From NCBI RefSeq assembly GCF_016859285.1, contig NC_053413.1:12691001-12755000 (forward strand): a stretch of 64,000 bases of DNA, written 5' to 3'. A program made the translations under genes and the position numbers. This DNA comes from Xiphias gladius. Taxonomy: Eukaryota; Chordata; Actinopteri; Istiophoriformes; Xiphiidae. A model generated the notes under the pieces. It worked only from the letters and a program-made list of their open reading frames with translations. It did not search any database and was not told where the DNA came from. The number at the start of each line of letters is the position of its first letter. The first letter of the stretch is position 1. This document shows, in pieces, positions 11,471-25,566 of this stretch.

Positions 11471-13570
11471 GACTGCGCCAGCAACTACAGAAATCTCCCT
11501 TAACACACACTTACACACTTACAAACACTCACATCACGTTACATTAAGGACCTATAGAAAATGTAGAGCATCACACATTGCCCCCGAAACACTCACCAGC
11601 ATCACATTTGCCTGCATAACTTACAATATACATCTAAACTGGCAGCCCCGGGTCAAATTTTACTTTATTGCCAGTATGCTGATCACACTGGAACTGGTTC
11701 AACCAAAAACACGAAACAGCTGGTAAACCGCAGTTGCAAGACCATGTAGCACTAACAGTGCATAACTTATATACTGTGCAAGACAGCCAGGCACAGCTGG
11801 AAACCCATTCGGTTACCCTGCCACCTAAGACCCACAGGGACCGCCAAAAGTCCCAGGTTCACTGCAAGTCTGTTGGTTTTTGGTAATATGATCAACTGAA
11901 AATTCGTTAGGGAACTCGCACCACTAAAGCACAATGCGGGCCGTGCTTTTTTTAATTCATAATATAACCCTGTCTTTTAGAGGGGCCCCGTGTCTGCATG
12001 TAGTTTTAAGACCTTAATTGTTGTTCACATAGCATATATTCCTAAATAAAGTTTTATTTAATCAAAGTAGTAGTTTTTATTGTCTGGACATAGTACGTCT
12101 TCATAAAAACAGCAGTGTCAATTTGCCAACATTAACTGACACACAGTAAACCTGAGGTTCATGTACAGTCTGGTGTGTGCATTGTACACGATGGAAACGC
12201 TGAGGTGACAGAGTGCATGGGAGTGGAAGGTGTGGGGGTTAATAGTGGCCAAGTAGCAAACATGTACCCTGGGGCCCCCTAATAGGTTAATCATGCCAGG
12301 CCAGGAAGTCCAGTAAATACACAACATGAATTCATATGGCTACTGTATCATATAAATATTCAGTAAAGTGCCTATTTCTCCGTACTCACAAAGTCTGAAA
12401 ACTCCAGCATCGTTTTATCCCTGAAACTCTGTCTGACTGTGATCTTACACCAGGAACTGAAGCTTCATATTTACAACCAGCCTCTCAACAGGGAACTGAA
12501 TCAGCATCACATGTGGATCCTTATCCCAACGTCAGCATCATATAATTACCTCCTGTCTCTTAGGGACTTAGGGTAGCATCACATTTGACTCCCTGACCAC
12601 ACATTAAGATCTAAAAATCAACCCCAACAATACATCCACTCTATTTACTAAGAAAAAAAAAACATATTCCAGCAACAATCCTCAATTGTCTTCTGATTCA
12701 GATTACTGCAGGTCCGCAGTATCAACCTCACACTTCACTGATGGGATTAAGAGGAGGGTAGCGTTAATGAGCAGTCAACCAGGCTTGCAGCTATAGTCAG
12801 ATCCATACATATGAGTCCAGAGCCCACACAGCAAGGTTACCACGTCAGAAGTTGCATAAAGGCTCCAGCTGGGTGCCTCTTTCATGACAAGACCCGCATC
12901 CCTTCAAAGGATGACTGTGATCTGAACTAATCCTCTCTCATTCACAAACACCAATATAAATGCACGTACACACAAAGGTGTTTGAAATACTGTGATCTAA
13001 ATAAGAAAAGTAGTCGTCCATAAAGACTGAAGTGGGCAGGGGTTACTATTCTCTAACTGAGGGGTTTGTCAGCTTCACCCTGCTGTTCTTTAAATGACAA
13101 AAAAAAAGCCCTCTTTAGATGATGCTGTGTCATCAAGTATAATTGTTTCCGTCCTCTCATCCTGTCACTCCCTCTCCTGAGGCCACAGATAGTCTCTTAT
13201 AAATGGAATCAAATCTGTACCAAGGGGGCATCTTCTTGTGATCACCCTGGCCTAAGCAAAAATTTAATGCAGATGAGAAAGCACTCTATTTATAGGCTAT
13301 GATGAATCCTTCTATAAATACTGTCAGTGTTCTTGTGGACCCATGGACCTGTTACCTTAGTAATACCTTAATCAATAAAAATCAGGGCCAGCTAGGACAC
13401 TGTGGTCATGTCCTCAGTATTTTTTTTTTCTGGGTGGGAGCAATACTTGTTGTATTAAGGACAACTGTATTGTCAGACTGATGCATTTCAGCTTGTGGCT
13501 GTCATCAAGGTCATCAGGTTATTTATGTTTTTAAGTGTTGTATGATGACCTTGACTAAGGCTTTATGCTG
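11471..13570. other. Noncoding stretch, no gene recognised
   Basis: No exon or RNA gene recognised. Base composition falls back to AT-rich. Confidence 0.5.
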
Positions 13571-13835
13571 ACGTTGGCAATGAGAAGTCGTCGGATCACC
13601 AGCATTCTGAAAGACCATGAATGTCTCCACCAAATTTCATGGCAATTCACCCAATAGTTCAGACGTTTCATTCTGAACAAAAAACGTCTTTTTGCTGGTG
13701 GCGCTAGAAGAAAAGTCAGGGGATCACCAAGTCATTAAGACCATCCTCTGGGGACCACGAATGTCTGTACTAAGTTTCATGCCAATCCATCCAATTGTTG
13801 TTGAGATATTCAATTTGGACCAAACTGAGACAACA
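13571..13835 (+). repeat. Dispersed fish-type repeat present as two imperfect tandem copies
   Basis: Two units, at about 13600-13682 and 13739-13830, share the order 'ATGAATGTCT ... TTTCATGGCAATTC ... CAATAGTT ... ATTCTGAAC', with variants in the second copy. Sequences of this type are, from general knowledge, scattered through percomorph fish genomes. The class (SINE, MITE or other) cannot be decided here. Confidence 0.55.
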
Positions 13836-16800
13836 ACTGACTGACACTAACATGCCAAGAGCTACACTGCAAGTGTGGTTAAAAATGCACATGGTCAGTA
13901 TTTAGTTGGCCGATTACAGTAAATTTCCTTATATTTATATTTTACAACTGCTTGCCAGCACAATACATAAATGAGAGATTCACTATTTCTCCACCAGAAT
14001 GGCTTTTTTGAGAAATATTTACAAAAATCACAATCAAACACATCAATTAAGTAAAATATTAAAATTCCAATAATCATAACATATTTAGAGACTTCCATGT
14101 TTGTGTCTCGTCAGATTTTATTTGTGGCTGGGGGGGTGCATTGGGGGGCTTGGATTCAGGACCTCAGCATTTCTAAAATCCTGACTACTGCCATGCAAAC
14201 AATACATATGTATTTTACATACGGGGTTAATTTAAAGGCAGTAAATGAAAAGTTTATTTTGTCCTTTTAATCAATGTACAGTGGTAGAGAACAAAATAGC
14301 AGGGACAGCTGGCAATATAATACAATAAAACAGTCCTGCAATAATGACTGTCTACAGTATGTGGAGCTTATGCTAAAGGTCAGGTCAGTAGATGGGGTCA
14401 GAGTCTTCATTTAAACATAAGGCTGGGCTTTAGGATGTTGTAGTAGATTACATAATGTTGTCAGGTGGGCCTGTTTCTTTGTCCACCTCATCTATTTAAG
14501 AACTCTACATGTTTTGTTTACTCATTGTTTATAGCTATTACATAACAAACCAGTAGCTCATAAAGATAGGCCTAATAAAATAGGGCACAGGGGACATTTA
14601 AAAAAAAAAATATATATATATAAGTGTTATTATTTTTTAAATTAGTTGATATGTTGGGAGGATGGGGTTGAACTGAGGTTGTGCACTAAACCTGAAAGGA
14701 GGTGGTTTAAATACATATCTGGCCGTAGTTTGAGAGGGAAGAGTGAGTCAGTTGGTGCTGTCCAGGTGAAGGGATCAGCTCTGAAATCAGACTGAGGTAA
14801 GGTCAGCCTCCAGCCTCTCTCTCCTCTCCATCTCCGCGTGGACTAGGCCTCATGGCCGCCCGTTACAACATGACAGCTTCAACTTAATCCTCATTAAGTA
14901 CTGTAACAATACAGGAAGTAGCTGCTGCAGTCACGATTAGACGGGCTCACTATTTGGCAGGAAATGGTCCCTCTCAGCTACGTCCAAGGCACCTAGAGCG
15001 TCCCAAAACTTTTCACTTTATTCTCACTGATCTTCCCCCTTTAGTGTCGATAGTTTCTCGGCAGCAGTGGGCGTTAGGAAATAAGGGAGGGGAGGATAAA
15101 ATATGGTAATCTGACGAAATTATGTTCTGTGTTCTAACGTTTATATAAACTAAAAGACTGGATGAGCTCTCGGTGGGGTCTCCATTGAACACCGAAGTAT
15201 ATGATCGGCTGCGTAACGTCACGTTCATACATGATCATACAGGACAATTATGTTTGAAATTTCAAAATAATATGTTTTCTGAATGTGAATCAAGACAAGT
15301 ACCAATTGAACTTGTTATCCGGCCGCGTGTTTACTTTCATATTTCAACAATTATTTTGTCAAGGTCTGGTCTAATATGCTGGATATTTGTATTCAAAGCG
15401 TCTTTTTAGCTGATATAGCAGCAAAAAGTGCGTGTGTTTAATCATTTTTGTAAATTTGAATAATTTAATTGTCTTTCAAGTAATTTATGTTTTCTTAGAT
15501 TGGCAAACTTCCAACTGACTGTTGGAAAAAAAAATACTCCTACATATTTCAATATAGGGCAAATTAATGGCATATTAAGCAGAATAATTAATGTTTTAAG
15601 ATATGTAATTGTACTCTGATTCAGCAAACTAGTACAGACAATTGTAATTAACGTTGCTTCCACAAAGTCCAGATAATATCCTATTAAGACCGTTTATTTC
15701 AATGTGTGGCCTATTTTATTAGTGTTTTAAACATCTTTTGATTTTTGGACATTTATATTGACCTGTAAATAATTCCCAGTCCTGTTCTAACGTACGTGCA
15801 ATTGTTTGTACAATCTGTACATTGTACAACTAGTGTATTGGATTACTGCCCTCATTTCATAATCAGATTACATTGATGTAGTTACATGTAATCGATGTAA
15901 TAAAAAATGGTAAAAGAGTCACTGTAGTTTGTCTCCCTCTGTGGCGGGACCCTTGCAGGCTGGCTGCTCACTGAAGAGTAAACCTGAAGAGTACAGACAA
16001 ATATAATGACTGATCTGTGAATAATCTTTGGCCCGATGGATTATCCTTCGTTTGAACTGTAACCAACTGGCTTTCTATCTCACATATTAAGGTTTAAATG
16101 AGATGTGACATACTGTATGCCACATCCCTTCCTGAGATATTTCCCACTCAGCAGTTTCTCTAAACATTTCTCTGTATCCCATTCACTCATATGACAGTAA
16201 TCCCTGCAATTTTTAAAAGCTTGGAACAACCTCTCAGACAGCTGGATTTCAGCACTTATTATCTGAATCATGAGACCTTTCGATGACCTTTTTCCATAGC
16301 AGATGACCCGATCCTCATCTCTCTCACGATCTTGATGGCCTTGGCATTGGACAAAAGTTTTGTCATCTCCTCCAAAGTTTACTCAGTTGTGTGTGTGACT
16401 AGTTGTAGTGACACATTTTTGCTGTTGTGTTGGTTATGTACTCAAGCGTGTTGAATGTGAACTGAAACAATGGCAATTCAGACTCATCACACTCGGTCTT
16501 CTGATAACAATACACAGTGTTGTGTCTTTTTTGAGGAGACAATCATTAGTCAAGCATAAATAACACAGACACCACCATGCAGGGTGCATATTAAACCCAG
16601 GAGTTTCATTCTGACAAACTCGTGGATGTTAATTAGCAGCAGATGATTAAATTTTCCAGTTATCATTTCAGCCTGTTATTGACAACTGCCAACTAAAGCT
16701 TTAACCCCTCAAACTTTTGAAGAGGGCAGGCTACAATTTTAATCTGAGCTCTTATGGTTGAATTTCATCTTTTAATATAAAATTTTTATTTTTTGGCGTT

Positions 16801-19276
16801 AAGGGACCAATGTCAGTATGTCTGTTTTTAAGTTTTAGCGTTATATCTATATATCGTGCAAACTTTACATTTTTTGTTGACCGTTTTTGAATGAATGCTG
16901 TGAAGCTTCAGATTTTTGGATGTACTGTGTGTATTCTTCCCTACTGTTAAAGGTATTCACTGGTTTCCATTAATTTCTGTATGCCATAAAAATAACATGC
17001 AGACATTTGAAACGTGATTGAGTTATACAATCCTTCACTGTGTGGTAATGCAGTGTAAGTGCCAACTGATCTGAAAAATCTGCTCTGCATTATGCTAACA
17101 CAATAAAGTAAATGTCACAAATCAATACAGACTTCACAGTGACAACTTCAGCAAGTATCAACAGTCTCTTTGCAGATTTCCGTTATGTAAGGGAAAGAAA
17201 TGAAAACAGAAGGGAAAAAATATATTCAAACAAACATCTGGTAGGGTAATTTAATGTCAGCACTTTGATTTTATCGTCATTGTTTCATTTCAAAACAGTT
17301 ATGAATGGTGAGAAGCAGTGACATAAAGTCCCTGCAGCACACAGAGCATCTGCACCTCTCTATATTCATTGCTTAGCTTCAATCTCTTTGCATGAGGTAT
17401 CTCATAGCTTTGGTACGTCAAATTTTAAAGGCCCATTCAATATGAATAATCTAGTCATTCTACTTTTTAATTTTTATTCATAAAAAGTCATAAATGTGTT
17501 GAAGTTACGCATAGTTAAAATAACGAGGAAAACAACAAATTAAACATTCAACTTCAACATTCAACACACTGTAAAATTGCAATAAAATAAATGGCATCCA
17601 TTTTTATTGCAGCAAATACTTTGCAAATGACAAAACTCAGTAGTTTATTTTGAAATAATAAAAACTGAGTACAGAAATCTGTATAACAAATGTCTTTACT
17701 AGATCAAACTAAAATGTACCTTTCCTACATCAGCATAAGTAAATTGACAGTCCTACGAGTTAATAACAACAATGGCAAAGAACAAATGTATCTGCTATAA
17801 TGAAAAGAAACATTAAATAAGTTATTTAAATACAGATTTATACTGCCATCATCTGGAAGAAATTAGTAAAACAGGAACAGAGAAAAATAGTTGTAAAAAA
17901 AAATAATTATTCCAAAAGGCTTAGATGGAAAAGATAAAAATGTAGGTTTCATCATGAAACAACATATGTGCAAACAGGTAACAGTCAATTTTATTTAGTA
18001 GAAATATTACTATTATCACTAGTTTCTTGACTCCAGGCAAAATGTGCACAGCATATAAACACACACCACAGTGAGAGTGAAATGGTAAAAATCTAAAGGG
18101 AATTACAGTCAGGCAGCAAGTTGACTGAATTGCAATGTCAACACATTACCCAAATACTTTTTTGATGCATCACAGTAACATAACATGTTTAAAGTTCACT
18201 TCTCTTACCTTCAGAACATTAATACACACTACTGGATGCCAGGCAAGCCAATGAATGCATTTATATAAAATGGCTGGCTGGTTTCAAGGTCTGCTAAGTC
18301 TAATATAATTTTAAATTGTCATCGATCTCAGCTCAGCATGAATGTTCACATTTGTTCCTCTTCGGTGAATAAACCACATGTGCAGCTGAACCACCAAAAA
18401 CATATCAAATATATCACTACACTACAATAAGATCTTCACAGATATATAGTATACCATATATCCAAATGTATCCTTACTAATACTGTGTATCGGAACTGGC
18501 CAAACACTGCTTTGAAAAGACAGACTTTGAGTTCATGCACAACAACAGACTGAGTCCCTGACTGACTTATCTTAAAATCTATGTGTTCTCCCAGAATCTT
18601 TATTTTACTTCATCCAAAATAAAAATACCTCCTTGCTTGTCATGCAGGACAGACTTAAGAGGTAAGCTAAATGAGTGGGAAAAATCTAAAGAATTTCAAA
18701 GGAAAAGTTTGACATTTTCAGATATATATATATATATATTGATGAGAAGGTGGATCCCACTCTATAGCCGTTTCCCCTCTTCGAGTCTTTATGATAAGGT
18801 AAGTTAGCTGTCTGCTGACGGAAGCTTCATATTTCCTATACATGAGAAATGAGAGTGGTATCAATTTTCTCATTTAACTCAGCATGAAAGCAAAGGAGTG
18901 TGTTTCCCAAAATGCTGAACTTTCCCTTTAATTTTTCATTTGTTTTAGAGCTGGTAGAAAAAAAGTTATTACAACCATTCCACAGTGTGCCAGTGTAATA
19001 AAAGTTGGCCCATAATACATTATGTTTTCCCAAATATTTAAATGATTTAAAATCCAGTCATAATGCCCCAAAATGAGTGAAGGAATGCTCTGAATGGAAG
19101 TCTGCCAAATGACACAGTGCAGTATGCCCTCTTTTTCTAATTTAGTTTTCCTGACTTCCTATCATCTTACCCTTCTATCAGGTGTTTCTCCTTTTTTCTG
19201 CTTTTTTTCCCCGTCATTATTTTCCTGCAATTGCTCTCGTGTGTCTCCTCTTCCCTGTCGCATTGCGATGTTGTTC
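13836..19276. other. Noncoding, AT-rich; right part contains MAU2 3' UTR
   Basis: No coding exon found. MAU2 is transcribed leftward, so its 3' UTR must begin at 19276. Several minus-strand AATAAA signals (plus-strand TTTATT) occur, for example 18599-18604 and 17990-17995, but none can be chosen without transcript data. A short (TA)n tract lies near 18722-18740. Confidence 0.5.
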
Positions 19277-22200
19277 TCAGAGGAGGCTGGCCAGGCTGGT
19301 CGTAGGTCCATTCTGAGGCTGAAACTGCACAGGGGGGAGGCCGTCTGTCCACTGCAACACAAGACATTACAACATTACTCTCTTTCAAAATCCAAGCAGG
19401 GTGGATTGACCTGCTGTTTGTAGGCTGGCTAACTGATATTATGCTTACACTGATGAGGTTGTGCTCAGGGAGGCTGCAGGCTGCGATGTGGTCCTGCAGG
19501 AGCTGCTGGGAAAAGTTCTGGTGCATCTGAGCTGCCTCGTGGGCATCCATGGTGTTTCCACAAGCCTTGTTCAGATCTGCTTGGTAAAAGAGCGTTGTGA
19601 ATACTGATGACCACAGCAGCAGTTTTATGTTTAACGGTTCTGGACCATAACGTCAGGTCCACCCTTGAATATTCTTAGGTGTATAAATATATTGCAGTGT
19701 GATTAAGTGTTTCCACTGTCTACTTCTAATTCAGTTGCGGCTACATTGCTCTGCGGTGTATTATTATTACAACTGGATGATAGATGAGCATCGCTACTTC
19801 CTCTGCAGGAAGTCTCTCCCAGCACGATTACTGAATATTGGTGCACAATGGCTAGTTGGATTTAGCTGAACCGCCTCCGCTGAACTGGCCAACCATAAAA
19901 AGTGACATTAATCTTTTGAATAGCTAAATTGTAATGGCATATACGTTTTTTTTTCTTCTGTTGTAGAAATATATCCAGGTAATGTTATGGTGTGTTTGTG
20001 TGGCTGATAAAAAGCTAAAACATAAAACAATAACATGGGCCAAAAAACCCAAGTTACATCACCAGGAGCTGCTTTGCCCTGCTAGTAACTTGACAGTGAC
20101 TGGCAGTGTCAGCAGGTGCCATCATCAGACCAAGAAAATCCACTGGTACACAACAAAAATCTAAATCGGATAGGCAGACTGCATTTAAATTTACTGCACA
20201 GCACATGTATATATTCTGGGTTGAAGCCACTGCATTTTGGGACACTCCATGAGTGTTCCACTTGCGCCCCCATCAGGCCAAAATATAAACATATCTTCCA
20301 ATAGGCAGACTGCAATGAAAGTTGTGAATTTCACCCCTGGGATCGATTAATTATTATCTTATTAAAATTTGTGGGATGTAATGAACAGTTCAGCTTGCAA
20401 AGGCAAGCACAGGTAAGGTTGTGGTCTTTCTTGTCTTAACATATTTTGGATAAATATGTCGTGTACCGTACCTTTGAGAAGTGCAGAGGACCACAGCTGC
20501 ACAGACATGTCCGGGATCTTGCTGGCAAGCTGCATTGCAGGAACCACCATATTGTTACTTTCCTGGAGAAAATATGGAACCAGACATGTAGTCAAGATCA
20601 CATCTACAGTGCTAAGACATGGGTACTACTGCGTGTGGTGTAATGGATAGTATATTTCGTGATTTGTGAACTCACCCTGTGGTTGCCCAGGACAAAGAAG
20701 ATGTGGCCCAGTAGGACTAGTGAGCAAGCAGTCAGCCTATTTAGATCCTCAGCATTAGACATCTTCAGGGTCTCCCTTAGAAATCTTCTGTTGATGAAAG
20801 TTTGCATTTAAAACTTTCGTATTCTAAACTTAGGCGCAGAACATCAACACTTGTAAACTTTACATTGCTCATAGGCAGTAATTGTCTTACTTGGCTTCGT
20901 TGTAACGTCCCTGGAAGAAAGACAGGAGCCCTCTGATGTAAAAGGCTGCAGCCCGTAGACAATGAGAGCTGGAGAAGTCAAAGTTACATTATTTCAAAAT
21001 CCTGCCAAAAAACAGTTAACAAACTTATATGATGTGATACTGTCTCTATAGTTACCTGACAGGAAAGTTGTGATCTGGGTTAATCCTCTCCAGAAGGCTG
21101 TACAGCTGTTGATTCAAAAAAATAAGTTAGAATCAAAGTAAAGGAAAAACATATACATGTACATTTGTAAATGTTTAACTGCTGGGGGAAGGAAATGGCT
21201 TTCTGACCTCTTGATGTCTGTTGCCTTCCCGGATATAGACACTGGCCAGGTTGGTCACAATGAACGTCCACAACTCCTGGTGTGTTGTCATCTAACAGAA
21301 GGAAAAAAAAAGAAAGAGAGACACTGACAACATTGAGTCATCTACACCTCACACAGCCGAGGGTTTTAAACCCCAAACTATTCCTTTTTTGAAATGACAA
21401 AGAAATGTTATATTTATCGCTGTCACATGATCGCCTTGTGTCTTCGAAAATGTTTTACGGCACCAATAAAAATCCAATTTTTAGTAGATTAAAGTCAACA
21501 TATTTTGATGTTCTACTGGGCTTCAGTGGTCTGGATAAACCCAAAGGGTGGCAGACAGAGGCGACAGTGATGATATGAAACTCACCTGTAGAGCAGCAGT
21601 GAACTGAGCCTCAGCGTTATCCATGCAGTTCACCGAGATACAGTAGAGGCCCTGAGACAGAAACAGGAAACAGACGTGAATGTTTCATATTATCTGGGAC
21701 AGATGTATCTTGTCGACAGTGAACAGTTGTACTTTACAACAAAACCATAAAAAAACTGAATTGTTCAAACAACAAGTTAACAGCATTTGGCTACATACTT
21801 CAGTGGAATGAAGAGGTGATTATTGACTTTTGATAAAGGCTCCTACAGAGTAATGCGTTATTGCCATTCTGACAGCTGTATCTTGTCTCATTTGTTTTAT
21901 CATAAGACAGCTTGTGTTGTCTTTTCTTGTGGACCTACCAGCAGTGTATGAAGCTGGGCAGCATGACTGGTAAATAACCTGGGAGACTGCTGGCAAAGCT
22001 GACAAACCTGAGAAATCTAAACACAGACAAAGACCATCACAATCTTAAACGAGACAGACAACCTGCAGAGTACACTGCTGTTATGGAATCGCTGCTTCTG
22101 TTCACAATCAGCAACTGTCTGGAGACAAGCAGATTTTCCTTCACAGCTGATGACTCACCTCTTGTAAAGCTGTGGCCTTGTGTCCGGTGACGAGCCGGCA

Positions 22201-24533
22201 CATGATGATATGCTCCAGCAGGATGACTTGGAACGTGGACAGGATGGGACTGCTGTCCAGCACTTTGAACACATACAGACGGATCGGAGTTGATTCAACA
22301 TCACGGACATCGAGGGGGAAATCATCAACGAGAGTATTCCAACAAACTTACTCTTCAGCTTCTCCAGCTGCATGAGAGCTTTGTCTGTGTACTTTTGTGC
22401 CTTCTCCAAATATCCCGCTTGCATGGAGTGCATCACCGTCACCTTTTTTGTATTAAGAAAAAAACAAACAAAACAAACAAAACAAAAACAAGACATATCC
22501 TGTTGCAGTTACACAACATAGAATATTACGCTCTTTTCAGAATGCACGCATGTGACAAAATCTCACCAGGTACACGAGCACACACATGTGCTCTTTGGGC
22601 AGCCAGTGGAAGAGAGCTGCTGGATTAGTGGGAAGGATCTCATCATCATGAAGAGTGGAGATGGTCTGGATACACTGCTGAAGCTGCTTCAGACATGGCT
22701 TCACACTCTTTACCTGAACCCAACATATAGATAAATGCGTGCCTGGCATTGGCATGATATTGGTTGCGAATACTGAGACATATCAATGCGGCTGTACCTG
22801 TCCAGCATCCAGGTAGTGTGTAACCTGCAGCACGAGGAAGAAAACTCTGAGGGACTCCTTCTGAATGGGGTTTCCCTGCCAGTTCTCCACAATGGTCCCG
22901 CACAGCGTCAGCAGAGGATGCACCTCGCTCAGCTTCCGCTCCATCAGCAGCAGCTGGAGGGCCACAGATGCATATGTAGTTTACAGAATTGCATGGTAAG
23001 AAAACAACACAAATAATATGTAAACTGCCTTTAATTAGCAGAGAATTATTTAAGCTTACCATTCCTTTACTTAATAAGAACAGAGCTCTGTAGGAAGAAG
23101 AAAAGAACATCAAAGTTAATGTGAGATAATAAGCAATAAATATGTGCAACATTTCTCTGTAACACATACAACTTTTTGTCATCATTGCTCGACGTATGTG
23201 CAATACTAAACTTCACGTAAGCAATGTGCAATATTATTCTATGTAGAGACATGCAATAGTACACCTCATGTAAATACACTTATGAAGTACATTTTTTTTT
23301 CCTCTCTTAACTATGTTTGATACGTACCCTTGTCTATATCCTGCTGCTGCTGTAATGATGCAAATTTTCCCCCCATGGGATTAATAAAATGTCATCCTAG
23401 CTTATCTTAAAATACAGATCAATATAAAACACCCCAGTGTGATCTTTTTACCGTGTGTACTCTGATCCCATGACTCTTGCATACTCTGCTCCGACTCCGA
23501 GGAGGTCACAGGCAGATACCAAGTCCTTTTCTAGTGCATGTAATTGCTGAGAAAGAGAGAACATCAGACACATAAATGCTCCAAAAGAATTTACCAACTA
23601 TGAATACGTTTGTAATGCATGATATTTTCTTACTGCCAGCTGAAAAAGCAGTCTGCAGTGCCAGTAGGGAGTTTGCTGAGAGATCTGGATGGCCTTCCGC
23701 AACACCGGCTTGGCCGAGTCCACAAGGTTCTTGAAAACAGAAGCCAGCAGGTGAGTTACAATGAGCAAAACAACCAAGCTACTCTTGCAGTTAAGTTATA
23801 CCCTAATGAAACATTATACTATATATAAATATAGCTATATAAGTCTCCCAACCACTACTTTTCACATTCCATTATTATTACGGGATGACTGGATGCACCT
23901 ACCTGTTGACAGTAGAACTCTGATAGAATACTTGCTGCTTCAAACTTGACATCTTCAAATTGAGATATCTGACATAAATCATTAAGGAGTTTTTTTTTCT
24001 CTCTCGCCCCATCACCAGGAGGGTTAATGCCAAGATAGATCCTGAACCAAAACATGTACATGCATATAACTTCATATCATTCAGAAAAAGGATACTTGCT
24101 GTGATATGAACCACTGTGGGGAAAATAAGAAAAATAAACATTAAAGTCAGCATCACAGTGGGCATCGATTTTGACAGTGAGCTTGTGCAATGAATAAAAA
24201 AAAAGCATTACACACTGAACGTGTTTCAAATGTTCATCTTTTTCAGTGATTCATTGTACCACAGCCCGGTTATCAGACGCTGTGGCTGCTGCTGCTCACC
24301 GCTTTCTCCAGGTGAGTCTGGGCCAGCTCGCTGTTCTTTGTGTGGCGGTACAGCACTGAGCCCAGCTGCAGGTGAGTCCGGGCCTCGACCCTCGGGGGCG
24401 GCTTGAACTGAAACACCGCCTGCAGACAGTGGACGCACAGGCGAATCTTCGGGGGACTAGACGTACGGAAATGTTCTGCAAAGCCCAACAGGGCCAGGTA
24501 CCAGGGCTCCGGGGCCTCTGTGCTCGCTGCCAT
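19277..24533 (-). CDS. mau2: MAU2 chromatid cohesion factor homologue (Scc4), complete, 19 coding exons
   Basis: MAU2/Scc4 is the TPR-repeat partner of NIPBL/Scc2; together they load cohesin onto chromatin in the nucleus. Coding exons, from 5' to 3' on the minus strand: 24533-24300, 24113-24096, 23968-23903, 23729-23634, 23546-23452, 23087-23060, 22953-22798, 22713-22567, 22442-22352, 22262-22159, 22016-21939, 21651-21586, 21291-21208, 21105-21056, 20968-20891, 20787-20676, 20562-20472, 19576-19449, 19351-19277. They total 1797 nt, 598 aa, and every junction is GT-AG with matching phase. Family landmarks include [19 protein letters not shown] near the N-terminus, [35 protein letters not shown] and a C-terminus ending TSLASLL. 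Human MAU2 is about 613 aa; the difference is mostly a shorter Ala/Gln-rich N-terminus. No frame damage is seen. Confidence 0.97.
24096..24113 (-). other. mau2: MAU2 coding micro-exon of 18 nt
   Basis: The minus strand reads a pyrimidine-rich tract ending CCCCACAG, then 18 nt encoding W-F-I-S-Q-Q, then donor GTATCC. It fits exactly between exon 1, ending L-E-K-A in phase 0, and the exon starting I-S-Q-F-E-D. The human protein has W-L-I-S-Q-Q at this place, so without the micro-exon six conserved residues would be lost. Confidence 0.9.
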
Positions 24534-25545
24534 CTGGAGCTATCCGAGGACAGAACAACAACAAAATATAACCGTTTACCGCTGGACCGACGGCCTCCCG
24601 TGTATTTTCTGCCTCAGTCATTTGCATGAATCTGAACGCTAGTGCCGAGCTAGCCAGAAGAAGAAGAACTTCCGGTTCTTGTTTTCAAAATAAGACCATA
24701 TGCGTAACAGTTAGAAGAACATAACATAGGTTATTGTAGTGAAATGACAGCAACAAAAATTAAGTATTTAAGACTACCCATCACAAAAAAGACATTTCGC
24801 TAAAACCTACTTGACATAGTTCACCGCGGGAATATTATAGATTACTAAAATGCCTCCTTTACTTTGAAGGGAGAGGCGTCAAAATAAAACTTTCCCTTAA
24901 TGTCTGCTCGGTTATCTTCAATTTAACGGACATTCGCGAAGTGGTGTACTCTTCTTGATACGAAACATGGGCAACTCCGTTTGCATCCCTACACTAGTCA
25001 TGGCTATGGCAATGCAAAAGAAAAGCTATGAAATCGTTCTCTTGAGGTAAAAAAAAAAAAAAAAAATCTTTTTGTGGAACTAATGTTTTGCAGTCTGTGT
25101 TCCGACGGAGCAAATGTATGAGTGGGACCTTTTGCGGAATTTATTCGCTATTCACTTTCACTGTTCCGCACAATTCACGCCCCGCGCTCGTTGTTGAGAG
25201 CTGCAAGTAGTGAACACAACCGACTACGTAATGTGTGTAAATCGGCAGTGGTGGTAGGTTCATTCATACCAGTGGAGCAGGCTGTCTGTCACTGAGCGGT
25301 GGTATCAGTTAAGTGATTTAACATATATCTTTTACCACGATATTTTTCTTAAATGGGAAGAATACTACATTATAAGAGCTTTACGTAACGGAAGCTTTGT
25401 AAATTTCAGCAGCCATGGCCGGGTACAGGGAAAGGAAACAAAACATCTGATAGCTAACAATAGCTGTCACTAGCTGTCTTGGGTAAATGTTTTTTTGTTT
25501 TTTTTTTTCATCTTTTGACAACACCTTTATCACACTGCATTTCAG
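24534..25545. promoter_or_regulatory. Head-to-head intergenic promoter region of mau2 and armc6
   Basis: The MAU2 start codon (minus) and the ARMC6 start codon (plus) are 1033 bp apart, so both transcripts must begin in this segment. An ETS-type core, ACTTCCGG, lies at 24669-24676. CpG-rich sequence flanks both genes. ARMC6's coding exon is preceded by an acceptor (TTTCAG, exon from 25546), so it has an upstream noncoding exon; a donor-like GG|GTAAAT near 25481 is a candidate end. Whether one shared or two separate promoters are used cannot be seen. Confidence 0.65.
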
Positions 25546-25566
25546 ATTGGAAAATAGCGGGGCAAA

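Noticed and set aside
22646-23203. Minus-strand 185-codon frame
   Set aside because: Includes parts of mau2 exons 6 and 7 in mixed frames with intron readthrough; the spliced model explains the locus better.
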